Assembly: GCA_000992325.1 (NCBI GenBank)
Contig: LBTZ01000022.1
Coordinates: forward strand, 1 to 51,066
Direction of reading: 5' to 3'
DNA from: Parcubacteria group bacterium GW2011_GWD2_38_11
GTDB lineage: Bacteria > Patescibacteriota > Minisyncoccia > Moranbacterales > GWC2-37-73
DNA length: 51,066 nt
Both the position numbers and the translations under genes were made by a program. Of this stretch, positions 19,174-29,058 are shown one piece after another (the first letter of the stretch is position 1; each line of letters opens with the position of its first letter). The notes beneath the pieces are model-generated. The model was not told where the DNA came from and searched no databases. It saw only the letters and a list, made by a program, of their open reading frames with translations.

Positions 19174-19833
19174 ATGCGATTTGATATAATTACAATTTTT
19201 CCGAAGATTTTTGATAGCTATTTTGGCGAGTCAATTATTAAGCGTGCTAAGGAAAAGGATGCTGTTGAAATTAATGTGCATAATTTGCGAGATTATTCAA
19301 CCAACAAACATCATAATGTTGATGACACACCATATGGTGGTGGCGCTGGAATGGTGATGCAAGTCGAGCCAATTTATCGAGCAGTGGCTGACATTCAGAA
19401 AGCCAATTTGAAAACCAGAACAATTTTGTTTTCTGCTAAGGGAAAGAGATACAAACAAAAAGATGCAAAAAGATTGTCCCAATATGACCAGCTTATTTTT
19501 GTTTGTGGAAGATATGAAGGTGTTGATGAAAGAGTGGCACAGTTTGTCGTTGATGAGGAAATTTCCATTGGAGACTTTGTGCTGACTGGCGGCGAAATTC
19601 CGGCAATGTTGGTGGTGGACTCTGTCACGAGATTGCTGCCAGGAGTTTTGGGTAATGATCAAAGCGCAGTTGAGGAATCGCACAGCGAAGAAGGCTATTT
19701 GGAATTTCCACAATATACTAAACCGGAAAAATTTTTAAAGTGGGAGGTGCCTAGCGTGCTGCTTAGTGGAAATCACAAGGAAATTGAAAGATGGCGAAAG
19801 GGAAACTCAAAGAATTTGAAATTTAAAATTTGA
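19174..19833 (+). CDS. trmD: tRNA (guanine-N1)-methyltransferase
   Basis: [56 protein letters not shown]. Confidence 0.96.
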   Translation: MRFDIITIFPKIFDSYFGESIIKRAKEKDAVEINVHNLRDYSTNKHHNVDDTPYGGGAGMVMQVEPIYRAVADIQKANLKTRTILFSAKGKRYKQKDAKRLSQYDQLIFVCGRYEGVDERVAQFVVDEEISIGDFVLTGGEIPAMLVVDSVTRLLPGVLGNDQSAVEESHSEEGYLEFPQYTKPEKFLKWEVPSVLLSGNHKEIERWRKGNSKNLKFKI

Positions 19834-20015
19834 AATTCGAAATCAATTTTTAATAAATAAATTTTCAATGTTTTTAAAATTAAGACATTGGAATATTAGT
19901 ATTTGATTAAAAATTTCAAATTAAAAATTAAAAATTTGATAGTCAAAATAAAAAGGTAAAACTTTATTATTTAGAGATGTTGAAATAAGTAGAATATTAT
20001 ATAGAAGCGACCAAT

Positions 20016-21122
20016 ATGCAAACAAAATTAGGAGATAGGACATTACTGATAGTTGTTTCGTCGTTGCTTGTTTTCGGGCTTATTATGATCGCAAGTGCTG
20101 GTGTGATTTATTCAGAGACCAGATTTGCTGATGAATATTATTTTTTCAAGCATCAATTGATTTACGGAGTTCTGCCGGGAATTTTCGCTTTGTATTTTTT
20201 TTCTAAACTTGACTATCATTTTTGGAAAAAAGTTGCCGTGCCATTATTTTTTCTTGCGGTTATCTTTTTAATTTTGGTTTTTGTCCCTGGTGTTGGGTCG
20301 CGAGTGTATGGCGCAAGTCGTTGGATTCAACTTGGTCCATTTTCTTTTCAACCTTCCGAAATGACAAAATTAGCAGTAATAATATATCTCGCTGCTTGGC
20401 TTGAAAGTCGTGGAATACAGAGAATTAAAGATGTTTTTGAGGGAATGTTGCCGTTTTTAGGAATAATAGGCTTGCTTGCTTTTTTGATTATGAAGCAACC
20501 AGACACTGGAACATTGGGTGTTATTATTCTCACTTCTTTTGCTATTTTTTTTATTGCTGGGGCTCGTCTTTCGCATCTTGCTTCAATGGGAGTTTTTGGG
20601 ATGTTGGCGCTTTGGATTCTTGTTAAAATTGAACCATATCGATTTAATCGAATTTTGGCGTTTCTTGATCCGAGCGCTGATCCGCAAGGAATTGGTTATC
20701 AAATAAATCAAGCATTGTTAGCTGTTGGCAGTGGTGGTTTTTTCGGTGTTGGCCTTGGCCATTCCAGGCAAAAATTTAATTATTTGCCAGAGCCAGTCGG
20801 GGACAGTATTTTTGCAGTTTTGGGCGAAGAAATTGGGATGATGGGTGCGATGATTTTGATTGCGCTGTTTGTTGTTTTAGCAATGAGAGGAATAAAAATT
20901 GCTAAAAATGCCCCTGATATGTTCGGCAGACTTATGGCAACAGGAATTACATCTTGGATAATATTGCAGGCATTTATTAATATCAGCGCTAATATTGCAC
21001 TGGTGCCACTTACGGGAATTCCGCTTCCATTTATTAGTTATGGCGGAACATCACTTGTATTCTTGATGTCAGCGGTTGGAATTTTGCTTAATATATCCAA
21101 ACATTCAAATTTGAATAACTAG
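20016..21122 (+). CDS. ftsW: FtsW/RodA/SpoVE family protein, probably FtsW by position
   Basis: SEDS-type multi-TM protein with RWIQLGPFSFQPSEMTKLA and PLPFISYGGTSLV, directly upstream of murG and murC. Confidence 0.88.
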   Translation: MQTKLGDRTLLIVVSSLLVFGLIMIASAGVIYSETRFADEYYFFKHQLIYGVLPGIFALYFFSKLDYHFWKKVAVPLFFLAVIFLILVFVPGVGSRVYGASRWIQLGPFSFQPSEMTKLAVIIYLAAWLESRGIQRIKDVFEGMLPFLGIIGLLAFLIMKQPDTGTLGVIILTSFAIFFIAGARLSHLASMGVFGMLALWILVKIEPYRFNRILAFLDPSADPQGIGYQINQALLAVGSGGFFGVGLGHSRQKFNYLPEPVGDSIFAVLGEEIGMMGAMILIALFVVLAMRGIKIAKNAPDMFGRLMATGITSWIILQAFINISANIALVPLTGIPLPFISYGGTSLVFLMSAVGILLNISKHSNLNN

Positions 21123-21283
21123 CAATTTATGCTGGATTTATTGCGCGTTTGTTGCTATACTGAGTATATAAATACAATTTTCAATTCACAATTTTCAATG
21201 CATAAATTTTCAAACATTTGGAAATTTGGTCATTGGAAATTGTTTAGAAATTGGAAATTAAAAATTAGAAATTATTTAAAAGT

Positions 21284-22393
21284 ATGCGAATAGTATTAAC
21301 TGGTGGAGGCACAGGAGGACATTTGACACCGCTTGTTGCAGTGGCTGATAAATTAAAATCCAAACTTGGTAGTGAAGCTGAGATTCTTTACATTGGTTCT
21401 GGAGCTGAAATGGAAAAAAAAATAATGTCTGAAGAGGGAATTCCAGCAAAATTTGTTGTTACTGGGAAAATGAGACGATATTTTTCTTTTCAAAATTTTG
21501 TTGATTTTTTTAAAGTCCCGATTGGTTTTGTGCAATCATTATGGATATTACTTCGTTTTATGCCGGATGCTATTTTTTCCAAAGGAGGTTATGTGGCAGT
21601 GCCGATTGTGCTGGCAGGTTGGATATATCGTATTCCGATTATGATTCACGAATCTGACAGTGCACCAGGAATTGCAAACCAATTTTTGTCTAAATTTGCC
21701 AACAGGATTGCGGTGGCATATCCAAGCGCTGGGGAATATTTTCCTAAGGAAAAAACAGCATTAGTTGGAAATCCAATACGTTTTCAAATAACCGAAGGTG
21801 ATGCCAAAATATTGCGACAAGAAATTGGTTTTACCGAGTCGCGAAAAACACTTTTGATATTAGGTGGTTCACAGGGATCGCGTGTTATTAATGATGCAAT
21901 TGTTAAAATCCTCCCGCAACTCCTGCAACATTTCCAGATTGTTCATCAAACCGGACAAGAACATTATGATGATGTTTTGCGTGAAGCCGCTTTCGTTGGT
22001 GTTAAAGCTGGGCACAATGGATATTATGCTGTGCCGTTTATGAATGCCAATAAACTTCGAGATGCTTTTGCTTTAAGCGATTTGGTTATCAGCAGAGCTG
22101 GTGCAACATTTATCACGGAAATAGCAGCAAATGGAAAGCCGGCAATCTTAATTCCAATTTCTGAAAGTGCAAATGATCATCAGCGTATGAATGCTTATGC
22201 GCTTGCGCAAATTGGAGCGGCGCTTGTGTTGGAAGAGGCAAATCTTGGCGAACACATTTTACTTGAAAAGATAAATTATATTTTAAATGATAATGAATTG
22301 CAGCAAAATATGGTTGAGAAAATTAAAACTTTTTATCACCCAACCGCTGCAGATGTCATTGCTAATGGTATTATTGAAATTGCTCGCTTATAA
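21284..22393 (+). CDS. murG: UDP-GlcNAc:undecaprenyl-PP-MurNAc-pentapeptide GlcNAc transferase
   Basis: LTGGGTGGHLTPLVAV; LLILGGSQGSRVIN; SDLVISRAGATFITEI. Confidence 0.95.
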   Translation: MRIVLTGGGTGGHLTPLVAVADKLKSKLGSEAEILYIGSGAEMEKKIMSEEGIPAKFVVTGKMRRYFSFQNFVDFFKVPIGFVQSLWILLRFMPDAIFSKGGYVAVPIVLAGWIYRIPIMIHESDSAPGIANQFLSKFANRIAVAYPSAGEYFPKEKTALVGNPIRFQITEGDAKILRQEIGFTESRKTLLILGGSQGSRVINDAIVKILPQLLQHFQIVHQTGQEHYDDVLREAAFVGVKAGHNGYYAVPFMNANKLRDAFALSDLVISRAGATFITEIAANGKPAILIPISESANDHQRMNAYALAQIGAALVLEEANLGEHILLEKINYILNDNELQQNMVEKIKTFYHPTAADVIANGIIEIARL

Positions 22394-22542
22394 GCGAGCA
22401 CACAGATGAATGCGGATTTGAAACTGATGTACACGGATAACGAAGTTGAAAAGTGTAGCCCGTTTAATTTCTGGATTATCTGTGATCTGTAAAAATCTGT
22501 ATTTAATCAGTATTTAATCCGTCTAAATCAGTTTTTAAATAT

Positions 22543-23928
22543 ATGGAAATTAAAGATATTAAAAAAGCTTATTTTATCGGTATTAAGGGTGCAGGTATGA
22601 CTGCTGTGGCTCAAATTTTGCAAAGCAGAAATATTGAAATTTCCGGCTCCGATACGGGCGAGGTTTTTTATACTGATGCGATATTAAAACGTTTGAAAAT
22701 CCCATACTACGAGGAATTTATAGCGCGGCATATTCCAAGCAATGTTGATGTTGTTATTTATTCCACTGCTTACAACGAAGGAAATAATGTTGAAATGGCT
22801 GAGGCTAAAAAGATGGGTGTTTTGATGCTGAGTTATCCTGAAATTTTGGGACTTTTGTTTGCTGAAAAACTGGGCATTGCAGTTTGCGGAACACACGGAA
22901 AAACAACCACCTCAGCTATGCTTGCCAGTGCTCTTGCCCAAGCAGAATTGGAGCCCAGTGCAATTGTTGGAAGCAATGTTATTTCGTGGGAGGGAAGCGC
23001 GCTTTCGGGTAGTGGAGAATATTTTGTGGCTGAAGCTGATGAATATCAAAACAAACTTCGTTTTTATCAGCCGTGGTCCGTGATTCTTACAAGCGTTGAT
23101 TGGGATCATCCAGATTTTTTTCCAGATTTTATTTCCTATAAAAAAGTGTTTCAGGATTTTGTGAAAAAAATTCCCAAAACAGGTTTTTTGGTGGTTTGGG
23201 GGGATAGTAGTGACACTTTGGAAGTTGCCGACAGTGCAAATTGTAATTTGCTTACCTATGGATTTGGGGAAGATAATGACTATAGAATAATAAACAACAG
23301 ACAACAAACAACAGACAACAAAGTCATACAGAGATTTGAAGTTGAATATGATGGAAAAAATTTGGGAGAATTTAGTTCGCCACTTTCCGGTAAACACAAT
23401 ATTTTAAACGCCGCTTCTGTTATTGCACTTTCTCATAAAATGGGATTGGATTTGGAAAAAATAAAAAAATCCCTGAATGAATTTGAGGGAACCACGAGAC
23501 GTTTTGAATATATTGGAAAATACAAAGAAGCATTGCTTATCGATGATTATGCTCATCATCCAGATGAAATCAAAGCAACGCTTGCTGGCGCCAAAGATCG
23601 CTTTGAAGGAAAAAGAATCTGGACAGTTTTTCATCCGCACACTTTTTCTAGAACAAAAGCTTTGCTTCAAGACTTTGCTCAAAGTTTTGATAACACTGAG
23701 CGTGTTATTATTATTGATACGTATGGAAGCGCGCGCGAAACCGGTGGGGAGGCCACTTCTGAAGATCTGGTAAAATTGATTAATAAATATAATTATGACA
23801 AAGCCGAATATATTCCAAGTATAGAAGAGGCTACGCAGTATCTGAAAGAAAAGTCAGGAGAATATGATGTGCTTATTACTATGGGTGCAGGAGATGTTTG
23901 GAGGGTTGGACAAGCACTTAAAGAATAA
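22543..23928 (+). CDS. murC: UDP-N-acetylmuramate-L-alanine ligase
   Basis: FIGIKGAGMTAVAQIL; VCGTHGKTTTSAML; LLIDDYAHHPDEIKATL. Confidence 0.94.
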   Translation: MEIKDIKKAYFIGIKGAGMTAVAQILQSRNIEISGSDTGEVFYTDAILKRLKIPYYEEFIARHIPSNVDVVIYSTAYNEGNNVEMAEAKKMGVLMLSYPEILGLLFAEKLGIAVCGTHGKTTTSAMLASALAQAELEPSAIVGSNVISWEGSALSGSGEYFVAEADEYQNKLRFYQPWSVILTSVDWDHPDFFPDFISYKKVFQDFVKKIPKTGFLVVWGDSSDTLEVADSANCNLLTYGFGEDNDYRIINNRQQTTDNKVIQRFEVEYDGKNLGEFSSPLSGKHNILNAASVIALSHKMGLDLEKIKKSLNEFEGTTRRFEYIGKYKEALLIDDYAHHPDEIKATLAGAKDRFEGKRIWTVFHPHTFSRTKALLQDFAQSFDNTERVIIIDTYGSARETGGEATSEDLVKLINKYNYDKAEYIPSIEEATQYLKEKSGEYDVLITMGAGDVWRVGQALKE

Positions 23929-23980
23929 ATTTAAAATTGCTTTTATCTTGGAAAATGTTAAAATTGAATTATCAGCGTGT

Positions 23981-24060
23981 GTCATCCCGCACTTGATGCG
24001 GGATCCAGTCAGTCTCACAAGTTAGGCATAGTTCTGGATTCCCGTTTTCACGGGAATGAC
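23981..24060. repeat. Dispersed palindromic repeat unit
   Basis: GTCATCCCGCACTTGATGCGGGATCCAG...CTGGATTCCCGTTTTCACGGGAATGAC. Confidence 0.8.
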
Positions 24061-24129
24061 AATAACGTTAATTTTTTTAAAAATTCATTATTCAGAAAAA
24101 TTAAAACATTTTAAATAAATTTTGAATTT

Positions 24130-24561
24130 ATGCAGCAAAAAATAATAATGTACACAGATGGTGGTTCAAGAGGAAATCCCGGACCAGCGGCAGTTGGTGT
24201 GTACATTGAAACTTTGAATAAAAAAATTGGTGAGTGTATTGGAAACAGAACAAATAATGACGCCGAATACGAGGCTTTGATTTTAGGCTTGCAAAAAGCT
24301 AAGATATTTTTAGGCAAAGATAAAGCTAAGAAAACCGAGGTGGAATGCTTTTTGGATAGTGAACTGGTTGTAAAACAACTGAATCACGAGTATAAACTTA
24401 AGGAACCACGCATACAGCAATATTTTATTGAAATTTGGAATTTGATGTTGGAATACAGCAAGGTTACTTTTGTGCATATTCCGCGGGAGAAAAATAAGAT
24501 TGCAGATGCACTTGTTAATGAGGCGTTGGATAATCAATGCAAACAAAATTCACTGTTATAA
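24130..24561 (+). CDS. Ribonuclease HI family protein
   Basis: MYTDGGSRGNPGPAAVGVY...NNDAEYEALILGL...FLDSELVVKQLN...VNEALD. Confidence 0.9.
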   Translation: MQQKIIMYTDGGSRGNPGPAAVGVYIETLNKKIGECIGNRTNNDAEYEALILGLQKAKIFLGKDKAKKTEVECFLDSELVVKQLNHEYKLKEPRIQQYFIEIWNLMLEYSKVTFVHIPREKNKIADALVNEALDNQCKQNSLL

Positions 24562-24568
24562 TCCTTGT

Positions 24569-24683
24569 GTCATTCCCGTGAAAACAGCCTGCCCGCCTTT
24601 GGAGGGGGAATCCAGGTTACGTGTTTATTTATTAAGTCGTTGATATAAAGCGGGGCTGGATTCCCAATCAAGTTGGGAATGAC
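24569..24683. repeat. Dispersed palindromic repeat unit with a second repeat nested in it
   Basis: GTCATTCCCGTGAAAAC[AGCCTGCCCGCCTTTGGAGGG]GGAATCCAG...CTGGATTCCCAATCAAGTTGGGAATGAC. Confidence 0.75.
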
Positions 24684-24716
24684 AATATTATAAAGAATTA
24701 AATCAAAAAATAGCTT

Positions 24717-26021
24717 ATGTCTAAAATAAAAAAATATTCAATTTGGATTATAATTCTAGCTGCAGTTGTTGGCAGCATCTTTTGGTATGTGAAAAGCAAA
24801 AAACCCGTCACGACTTATACGACTGCTGAAGCGACAAAAGGAAATCTCGCGCAAACAGTTTCGGTGACTGGGGATTTGGTGGCAAAAGATGAAATTACTC
24901 TTAATTTTGAATTAGGCGGAAGGGTGAGTAGGGTTTTTGTTAAAGAAAGTGATCAGGTTGCAGCGGGAGACAAGATTGCAACACTGACGGACGCGACACT
25001 TCAAAAGCAGGTTGATCAGGCAAAAGCCGGTCTTGATCAAGCAATTGCAACATCTGGTTCTAATAGCGATACTTTGCGCGAAGCAAAAGTAAGTCTTGAT
25101 AATGCCGAGGATTCACTGGATCAAACAAAAAAATTAAATGATGAAACGGTTGCTTCTGCAGAGCAGACAGTTGAAAATGCACAAAAAGCTTATGACGATA
25201 CGTTGGATTTTTATAATAGCAATGTTTCAAAACAAAACAAGATTACGCTTACAAATGCTGAAAATGCACTTGCAAGTGCCAAGCAAGCGCTGAAAACTTC
25301 CAAAGAACAAACAGACCTTTCTGAAATTTCAGCGGACAATGCTGTTTCCAGTGCTAAGGCCAGAGTTAAAACAGTTGAATCTGATTTTGCCAGAAATGCC
25401 AGAAATGCTCAAGTTGCCGCAGCTCAAGCCGTATATGATATGGCTGTTCTTAATTTGAACAGAGCAACTCTTATTTCCCCGGTAAATGGAATTATTACTG
25501 AGGTTAACAATAAGCCGGGTGAAATTCTTGGAACTGGTGTGATTAAGGAAACATTTTCACGTGTAATGTCACTTGATATGATTATTCAATCACAGGTTCC
25601 TGAGTCGGATATTGTAAAGGTAAAACTTGGCCAACATGCTAGCGTCACTTTTGATGCGCTTACGCCAGAGGATATTTTTGATGCAGAAATTATTGAAATA
25701 AATCCAGCTTCAACAAATGTACAAGGGGTTGTTTATTATAATATTAAGCTTAAACTCAACACTCTTGATATTAGGGTGAAACCTGGAATGAGCTTGAATG
25801 TTGACATCAGAACTGCTGAAAAAAATGAGGTCATTATGATTCCAAGCCGCGCAATCAAAATTGAAGAAAATAAAAAGTATGTGGAAATTTTGAAAGTTGA
25901 TGGAATTACCACGGAAAAAGTTTTTATTGAAACTGGATTAGAAGGGGATGATGGAATGATAGAGGCGAAATCGGGACTTAAAGGTGGAGAGAAGGTCGTG
26001 ACATTTCAAGTGATGAAGTAG
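24717..26021 (+). CDS. HlyD/MacA-like periplasmic adaptor (membrane fusion) protein
   Basis: N-terminal TM, biotinyl-lipoyl-like GGRVSRVFVKESDQVAAGDKIATL, long coiled coil, beta-barrel. Confidence 0.87.
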   Translation: MSKIKKYSIWIIILAAVVGSIFWYVKSKKPVTTYTTAEATKGNLAQTVSVTGDLVAKDEITLNFELGGRVSRVFVKESDQVAAGDKIATLTDATLQKQVDQAKAGLDQAIATSGSNSDTLREAKVSLDNAEDSLDQTKKLNDETVASAEQTVENAQKAYDDTLDFYNSNVSKQNKITLTNAENALASAKQALKTSKEQTDLSEISADNAVSSAKARVKTVESDFARNARNAQVAAAQAVYDMAVLNLNRATLISPVNGIITEVNNKPGEILGTGVIKETFSRVMSLDMIIQSQVPESDIVKVKLGQHASVTFDALTPEDIFDAEIIEINPASTNVQGVVYYNIKLKLNTLDIRVKPGMSLNVDIRTAEKNEVIMIPSRAIKIEENKKYVEILKVDGITTEKVFIETGLEGDDGMIEAKSGLKGGEKVVTFQVMK

Positions 26022-26028
26022 CGGAATT

Positions 26029-26056
26029 GTCATTCCCGTGAAAACGGGAATCCAGG
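26029..26056. repeat. Half unit of the dispersed palindromic repeat
   Basis: GTCATTCCCGTGAAAACGGGAATCCAGG. Confidence 0.75.
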
Positions 26057-26084
26057 TTATGTATTGATTTGTGTGATAAAATTT

Positions 26085-26296
26085 GTTTCCACATTTCTTT
26101 TTCCGCAAAAGAAACCTGGAGGAAAGAAAACTCGCACCGGATGAAGATACTGTGGCAAAAACTTCGTTCTTCGCTAAAATTTACACTGCGTGCCTTCGCT
26201 TGCTAGCGGGCACTACGTTTCAAAATTTTTTAACGCTCATCACTCGTTTTTTGCCTACGTACTTCATATGGTGCAAATGGAATGCAGATACAAGAA
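26085..26296. repeat. Dispersed non-coding repeat, copy 2
   Basis: Homologous blocks shared with 15821-16075, in different reading frames. Confidence 0.75.
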
Positions 26297-26321
26297 ATAC
26301 TTTGAAAATTTTTATATAAAA

Positions 26322-26372
26322 AAGCCCGCGTATGTTAACTGTGAAAGATTTCACAATTAATTTCCGCGGGGT
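26322..26372 (-). terminator. Terminator-like stem-loop for the minus-strand gene
   Basis: Minus strand: CCCGCGG...TGTGAAATCTTTCACA...CGCGGGCTTTTTT. Confidence 0.6.
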
Positions 26373-26403
26373 TCTGAGCTGGGTAAAAAATATTGAATTC
26401 TAT

Positions 26404-26637
26404 TTAAGGAAAATATGTTATCGATGCAACCATCGCTGCTTCAGTTGCGATTTCAGAGTCGCTCCTGTCCTCAGCCCGGCAACCTTTTTGCAAGAAAATA
26501 ATTGATCCATCATCTTTTATTTCCTTGATTGTATATTCGGGTGAAGTTATTTTTTCTCCTGAGAGCAGGTTGAAGGATTTTATACCGCTTCCGTTGTGTG
26601 TTTTTTGAATAATCTCCCGTATCATTTCTAATTGCAT
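26404..26637 (-). CDS. Small hypothetical protein, strong Shine-Dalgarno
   Basis: AAGGAGGAAACATG start at 26637; MQLEMIREIIQKTHNGSG... Confidence 0.6.
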   Translation of the reverse strand: MQLEMIREIIQKTHNGSGIKSFNLLSGEKITSPEYTIKEIKDDGSIIFLQKGCRAEDRSDSEIATEAAMVASITYFP

Positions 26638-26792
26638 GTTTCCTCCTTGGCTTCTTTGAGCCATTTGTGATATTTGACTGCTAACGAACTGTAATATTCT
26701 ATTATACTCCAAAATAGCCAAAAAGTCAAGCACGCGCTAAGGCGCGAGTAAAAAGCTTTTAAAGTTTGTAAAGTTCATAAAGTAAATAAGAT

Positions 26793-27518
26793 ATGAAATT
26801 GATAGAAGTTGAAAATTTGGTTAAAACTTACGACAGTGAAGGCGTGCAGACTCAGGCAATGAGGGGTCTGACTTTTACGATTGAAAAAGGGGAATTCGTT
26901 TCCATTATGGGACCAAGTGGTTCTGGCAAATCAACTTTGATGCAGATTTTAGGGATGTTAGATCGGCCTTCTGAGGGGGTGTATCTTTTTGAGGGAAAGG
27001 ACATAAACTCTTATTCTGATGATGAATTGTCAAAACTTCGAAATAAAAAAATTGGTTTTGTTTTTCAATCTTTTAATTTGCTTCCGCGCACTACAGTATA
27101 TGAAAACACGGAGCTTCCACTTCTTTACGATGAAGATCATTTGGAAGTGCATAATGAGGAAAAAATAAACAAAGCCCTTGAGGCTGTTGGAATGAGTCAT
27201 CGCACGCAATATCTTTCTAATCAGCTTTCTGGCGGCGAAAAGCAGCGTGTGGCCATTGCGCGCGCTCTTGTTAATGACCCAGAGGTTATTTTTGCTGATG
27301 AACCAACGGGAAATCTGGATTCAAAATCAGGACTTGCTGTGATGAGAATTTTGCAAAAACTCAACAATGAAGGACACACTGTTATTTTGGTCACTCATGA
27401 AACTTATACCGCGCAGCATGCTAAACGTATCTTGAATATGAAAGACGGAATGGTTGTTTCTGACGAATTGGTGAAGGATCGCTTAATTGCAGATGGGGAA
27501 GGAGAACTTTTAAAGTAA
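26793..27518 (+). CDS. ABC transporter ATP-binding protein (MacB/LolD type)
   Basis: [15 protein letters not shown] Walker [16 protein letters not shown] signature, [13 protein letters not shown] Walker B. Confidence 0.95.
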   Translation: MKLIEVENLVKTYDSEGVQTQAMRGLTFTIEKGEFVSIMGPSGSGKSTLMQILGMLDRPSEGVYLFEGKDINSYSDDELSKLRNKKIGFVFQSFNLLPRTTVYENTELPLLYDEDHLEVHNEEKINKALEAVGMSHRTQYLSNQLSGGEKQRVAIARALVNDPEVIFADEPTGNLDSKSGLAVMRILQKLNNEGHTVILVTHETYTAQHAKRILNMKDGMVVSDELVKDRLIADGEGELLK

Positions 27519-27692
27519 TTTCCAATAACCAATTTCCAATTTCCAATAAATTCGCCATCCGGCGAAATTGCAATACAGTGAAGTTGTTTTTATTTTGGTT
27601 TGAAAATTTAAAGAATTAAAAATTGATTGAAAATTGAAAATTGTGAATTGAAAATTATAAATTTGATAAAACGCACAAATCTCTAAAATTAC

Positions 27693-28934
27693 ATGAAGCT
27701 TTCTAGCCCGATTAAAATATCTTATAAAAACCTGATGGCGGCCAAGTTCCGCTCGTTTTTGACGATTCTGGGGATTATTATTGGAATTGCTTCGGTGATT
27801 ATCGTGATGGCAATCGGTGCAAGCGCTCAACAACTCATTATTGCGCAGGTTTCAGGTGTTGGTTCGAATCTCGTTGGGGTTTTGCCGGGGGCTTCGGATG
27901 AAAAAGGTCCGCCAGCATCTGCGCTTGGGATTGTGACGACAACACTAAAACAACCTGATCTGGATGCTGTTTTGCTGAAAAAAAATGTGCCAAACGCTGT
28001 AGCAGCTTCTGGATATGTCAGTGGAATAGGAACGGCAAGGTATAAAAATAATTCTAGGCAGAATAATTTTCAAGGTGTTTCCGCGGATTTTATTAATGTG
28101 GAAAAAAACGATTTGGGATCTGGAAGATTTTTTACTAGTGAAGAAAATTCAGGTCTAGCTCGTGTGGCAGTTTTGGGTGCAACTACGGCGAAAGAACTTT
28201 TTGAAACTGAGGATCCGATTGGAAAAATGTTTTCTCTTAAAGATGTGAATTTTACAGTGATTGGTGTTTTGGCGCCAAAGGGTGGATCGGCAGTTTCTAA
28301 TCCTGATGAGTTGGTGTATATGCCATTGCTTACTGCACAAAAAATTCTGCTTGGAATCGACTATCTTAATTTTATGCGTGTTAAGATTGATAATCCTGAA
28401 AACATAACTCGCGCAGTTGCAGATATAAAATATACCATCAGGGTTCAGCATAGAATAAAAAATCCAAGCGATGATGATTTTTCAGTGCGGGATACTGCAC
28501 AGGCACTTAATGTGATCACAAACATAACCAATGTTCTTAAATATTTTTTAGCTGGAATCGCGGCAATTTCTTTGTTGGTTGGAGGGGTTGGTATTATGAA
28601 TATTATGCTAATTTCAGTTACACAACGTATTCGCGAGGTTGGTCTTAGAAAAGCTGTTGGTGCACGTAATCGTCATATTATCACACAGTTTTTGATTGAA
28701 TCTGTTTTTATTACTTTGGTTGGTGGCATAATCGGAATTATTTTTGGAATTTTAATATCACTTTTAGCAGCAGTAATTATTAATGCCTTGGGATATGATT
28801 GGGAATTTTTGATTTCATTTAGTTCGATTATAATTGCAACGTTGGTTTCAGTGCTGATAGGATTGTTATTTGGACTTTATCCTGCAAAAAAAGCAGCCAA
28901 GATTTCACCAATGGAAGCATTGAGATATGAGTAA
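27693..28934 (+). CDS. MacB-like ABC transporter permease
   Basis: SFLTILGIIIGIASVIIV N-terminus; GGVGIMNIMLISVTQRIREVGLRKAVGAR. Confidence 0.92.
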   Translation: MKLSSPIKISYKNLMAAKFRSFLTILGIIIGIASVIIVMAIGASAQQLIIAQVSGVGSNLVGVLPGASDEKGPPASALGIVTTTLKQPDLDAVLLKKNVPNAVAASGYVSGIGTARYKNNSRQNNFQGVSADFINVEKNDLGSGRFFTSEENSGLARVAVLGATTAKELFETEDPIGKMFSLKDVNFTVIGVLAPKGGSAVSNPDELVYMPLLTAQKILLGIDYLNFMRVKIDNPENITRAVADIKYTIRVQHRIKNPSDDDFSVRDTAQALNVITNITNVLKYFLAGIAAISLLVGGVGIMNIMLISVTQRIREVGLRKAVGARNRHIITQFLIESVFITLVGGIIGIIFGILISLLAAVIINALGYDWEFLISFSSIIIATLVSVLIGLLFGLYPAKKAAKISPMEALRYE

Positions 28935-29058
28935 TAGTTTGTAAAGTTTATAAAGTTCATAAAGTTTGTAAGGTTCATAAAGTTTGTAATGTTTGTAAAG
29001 TTCATAAAGTTCATAAAGTTTGTAAAGTTTGTAAAGTTTGTAAGGTTCATAAAGTAAA
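28930..29058 (+). repeat. Degenerate 9-mer tandem array
   Basis: About 12 units of AARGTTYRT (AAAGTTCAT / AAAGTTTGT / AAGGTTCAT ...). Confidence 0.9.

Noticed and set aside
26083-26319. 78-aa ORF
   Set aside because: Lies entirely in the second copy of the dispersed non-coding repeat; the frame is not shared with copy 1.
28930-29058. Possible CRISPR array
   Set aside because: Contiguous 9-mers without spacers; no cas genes in the window.
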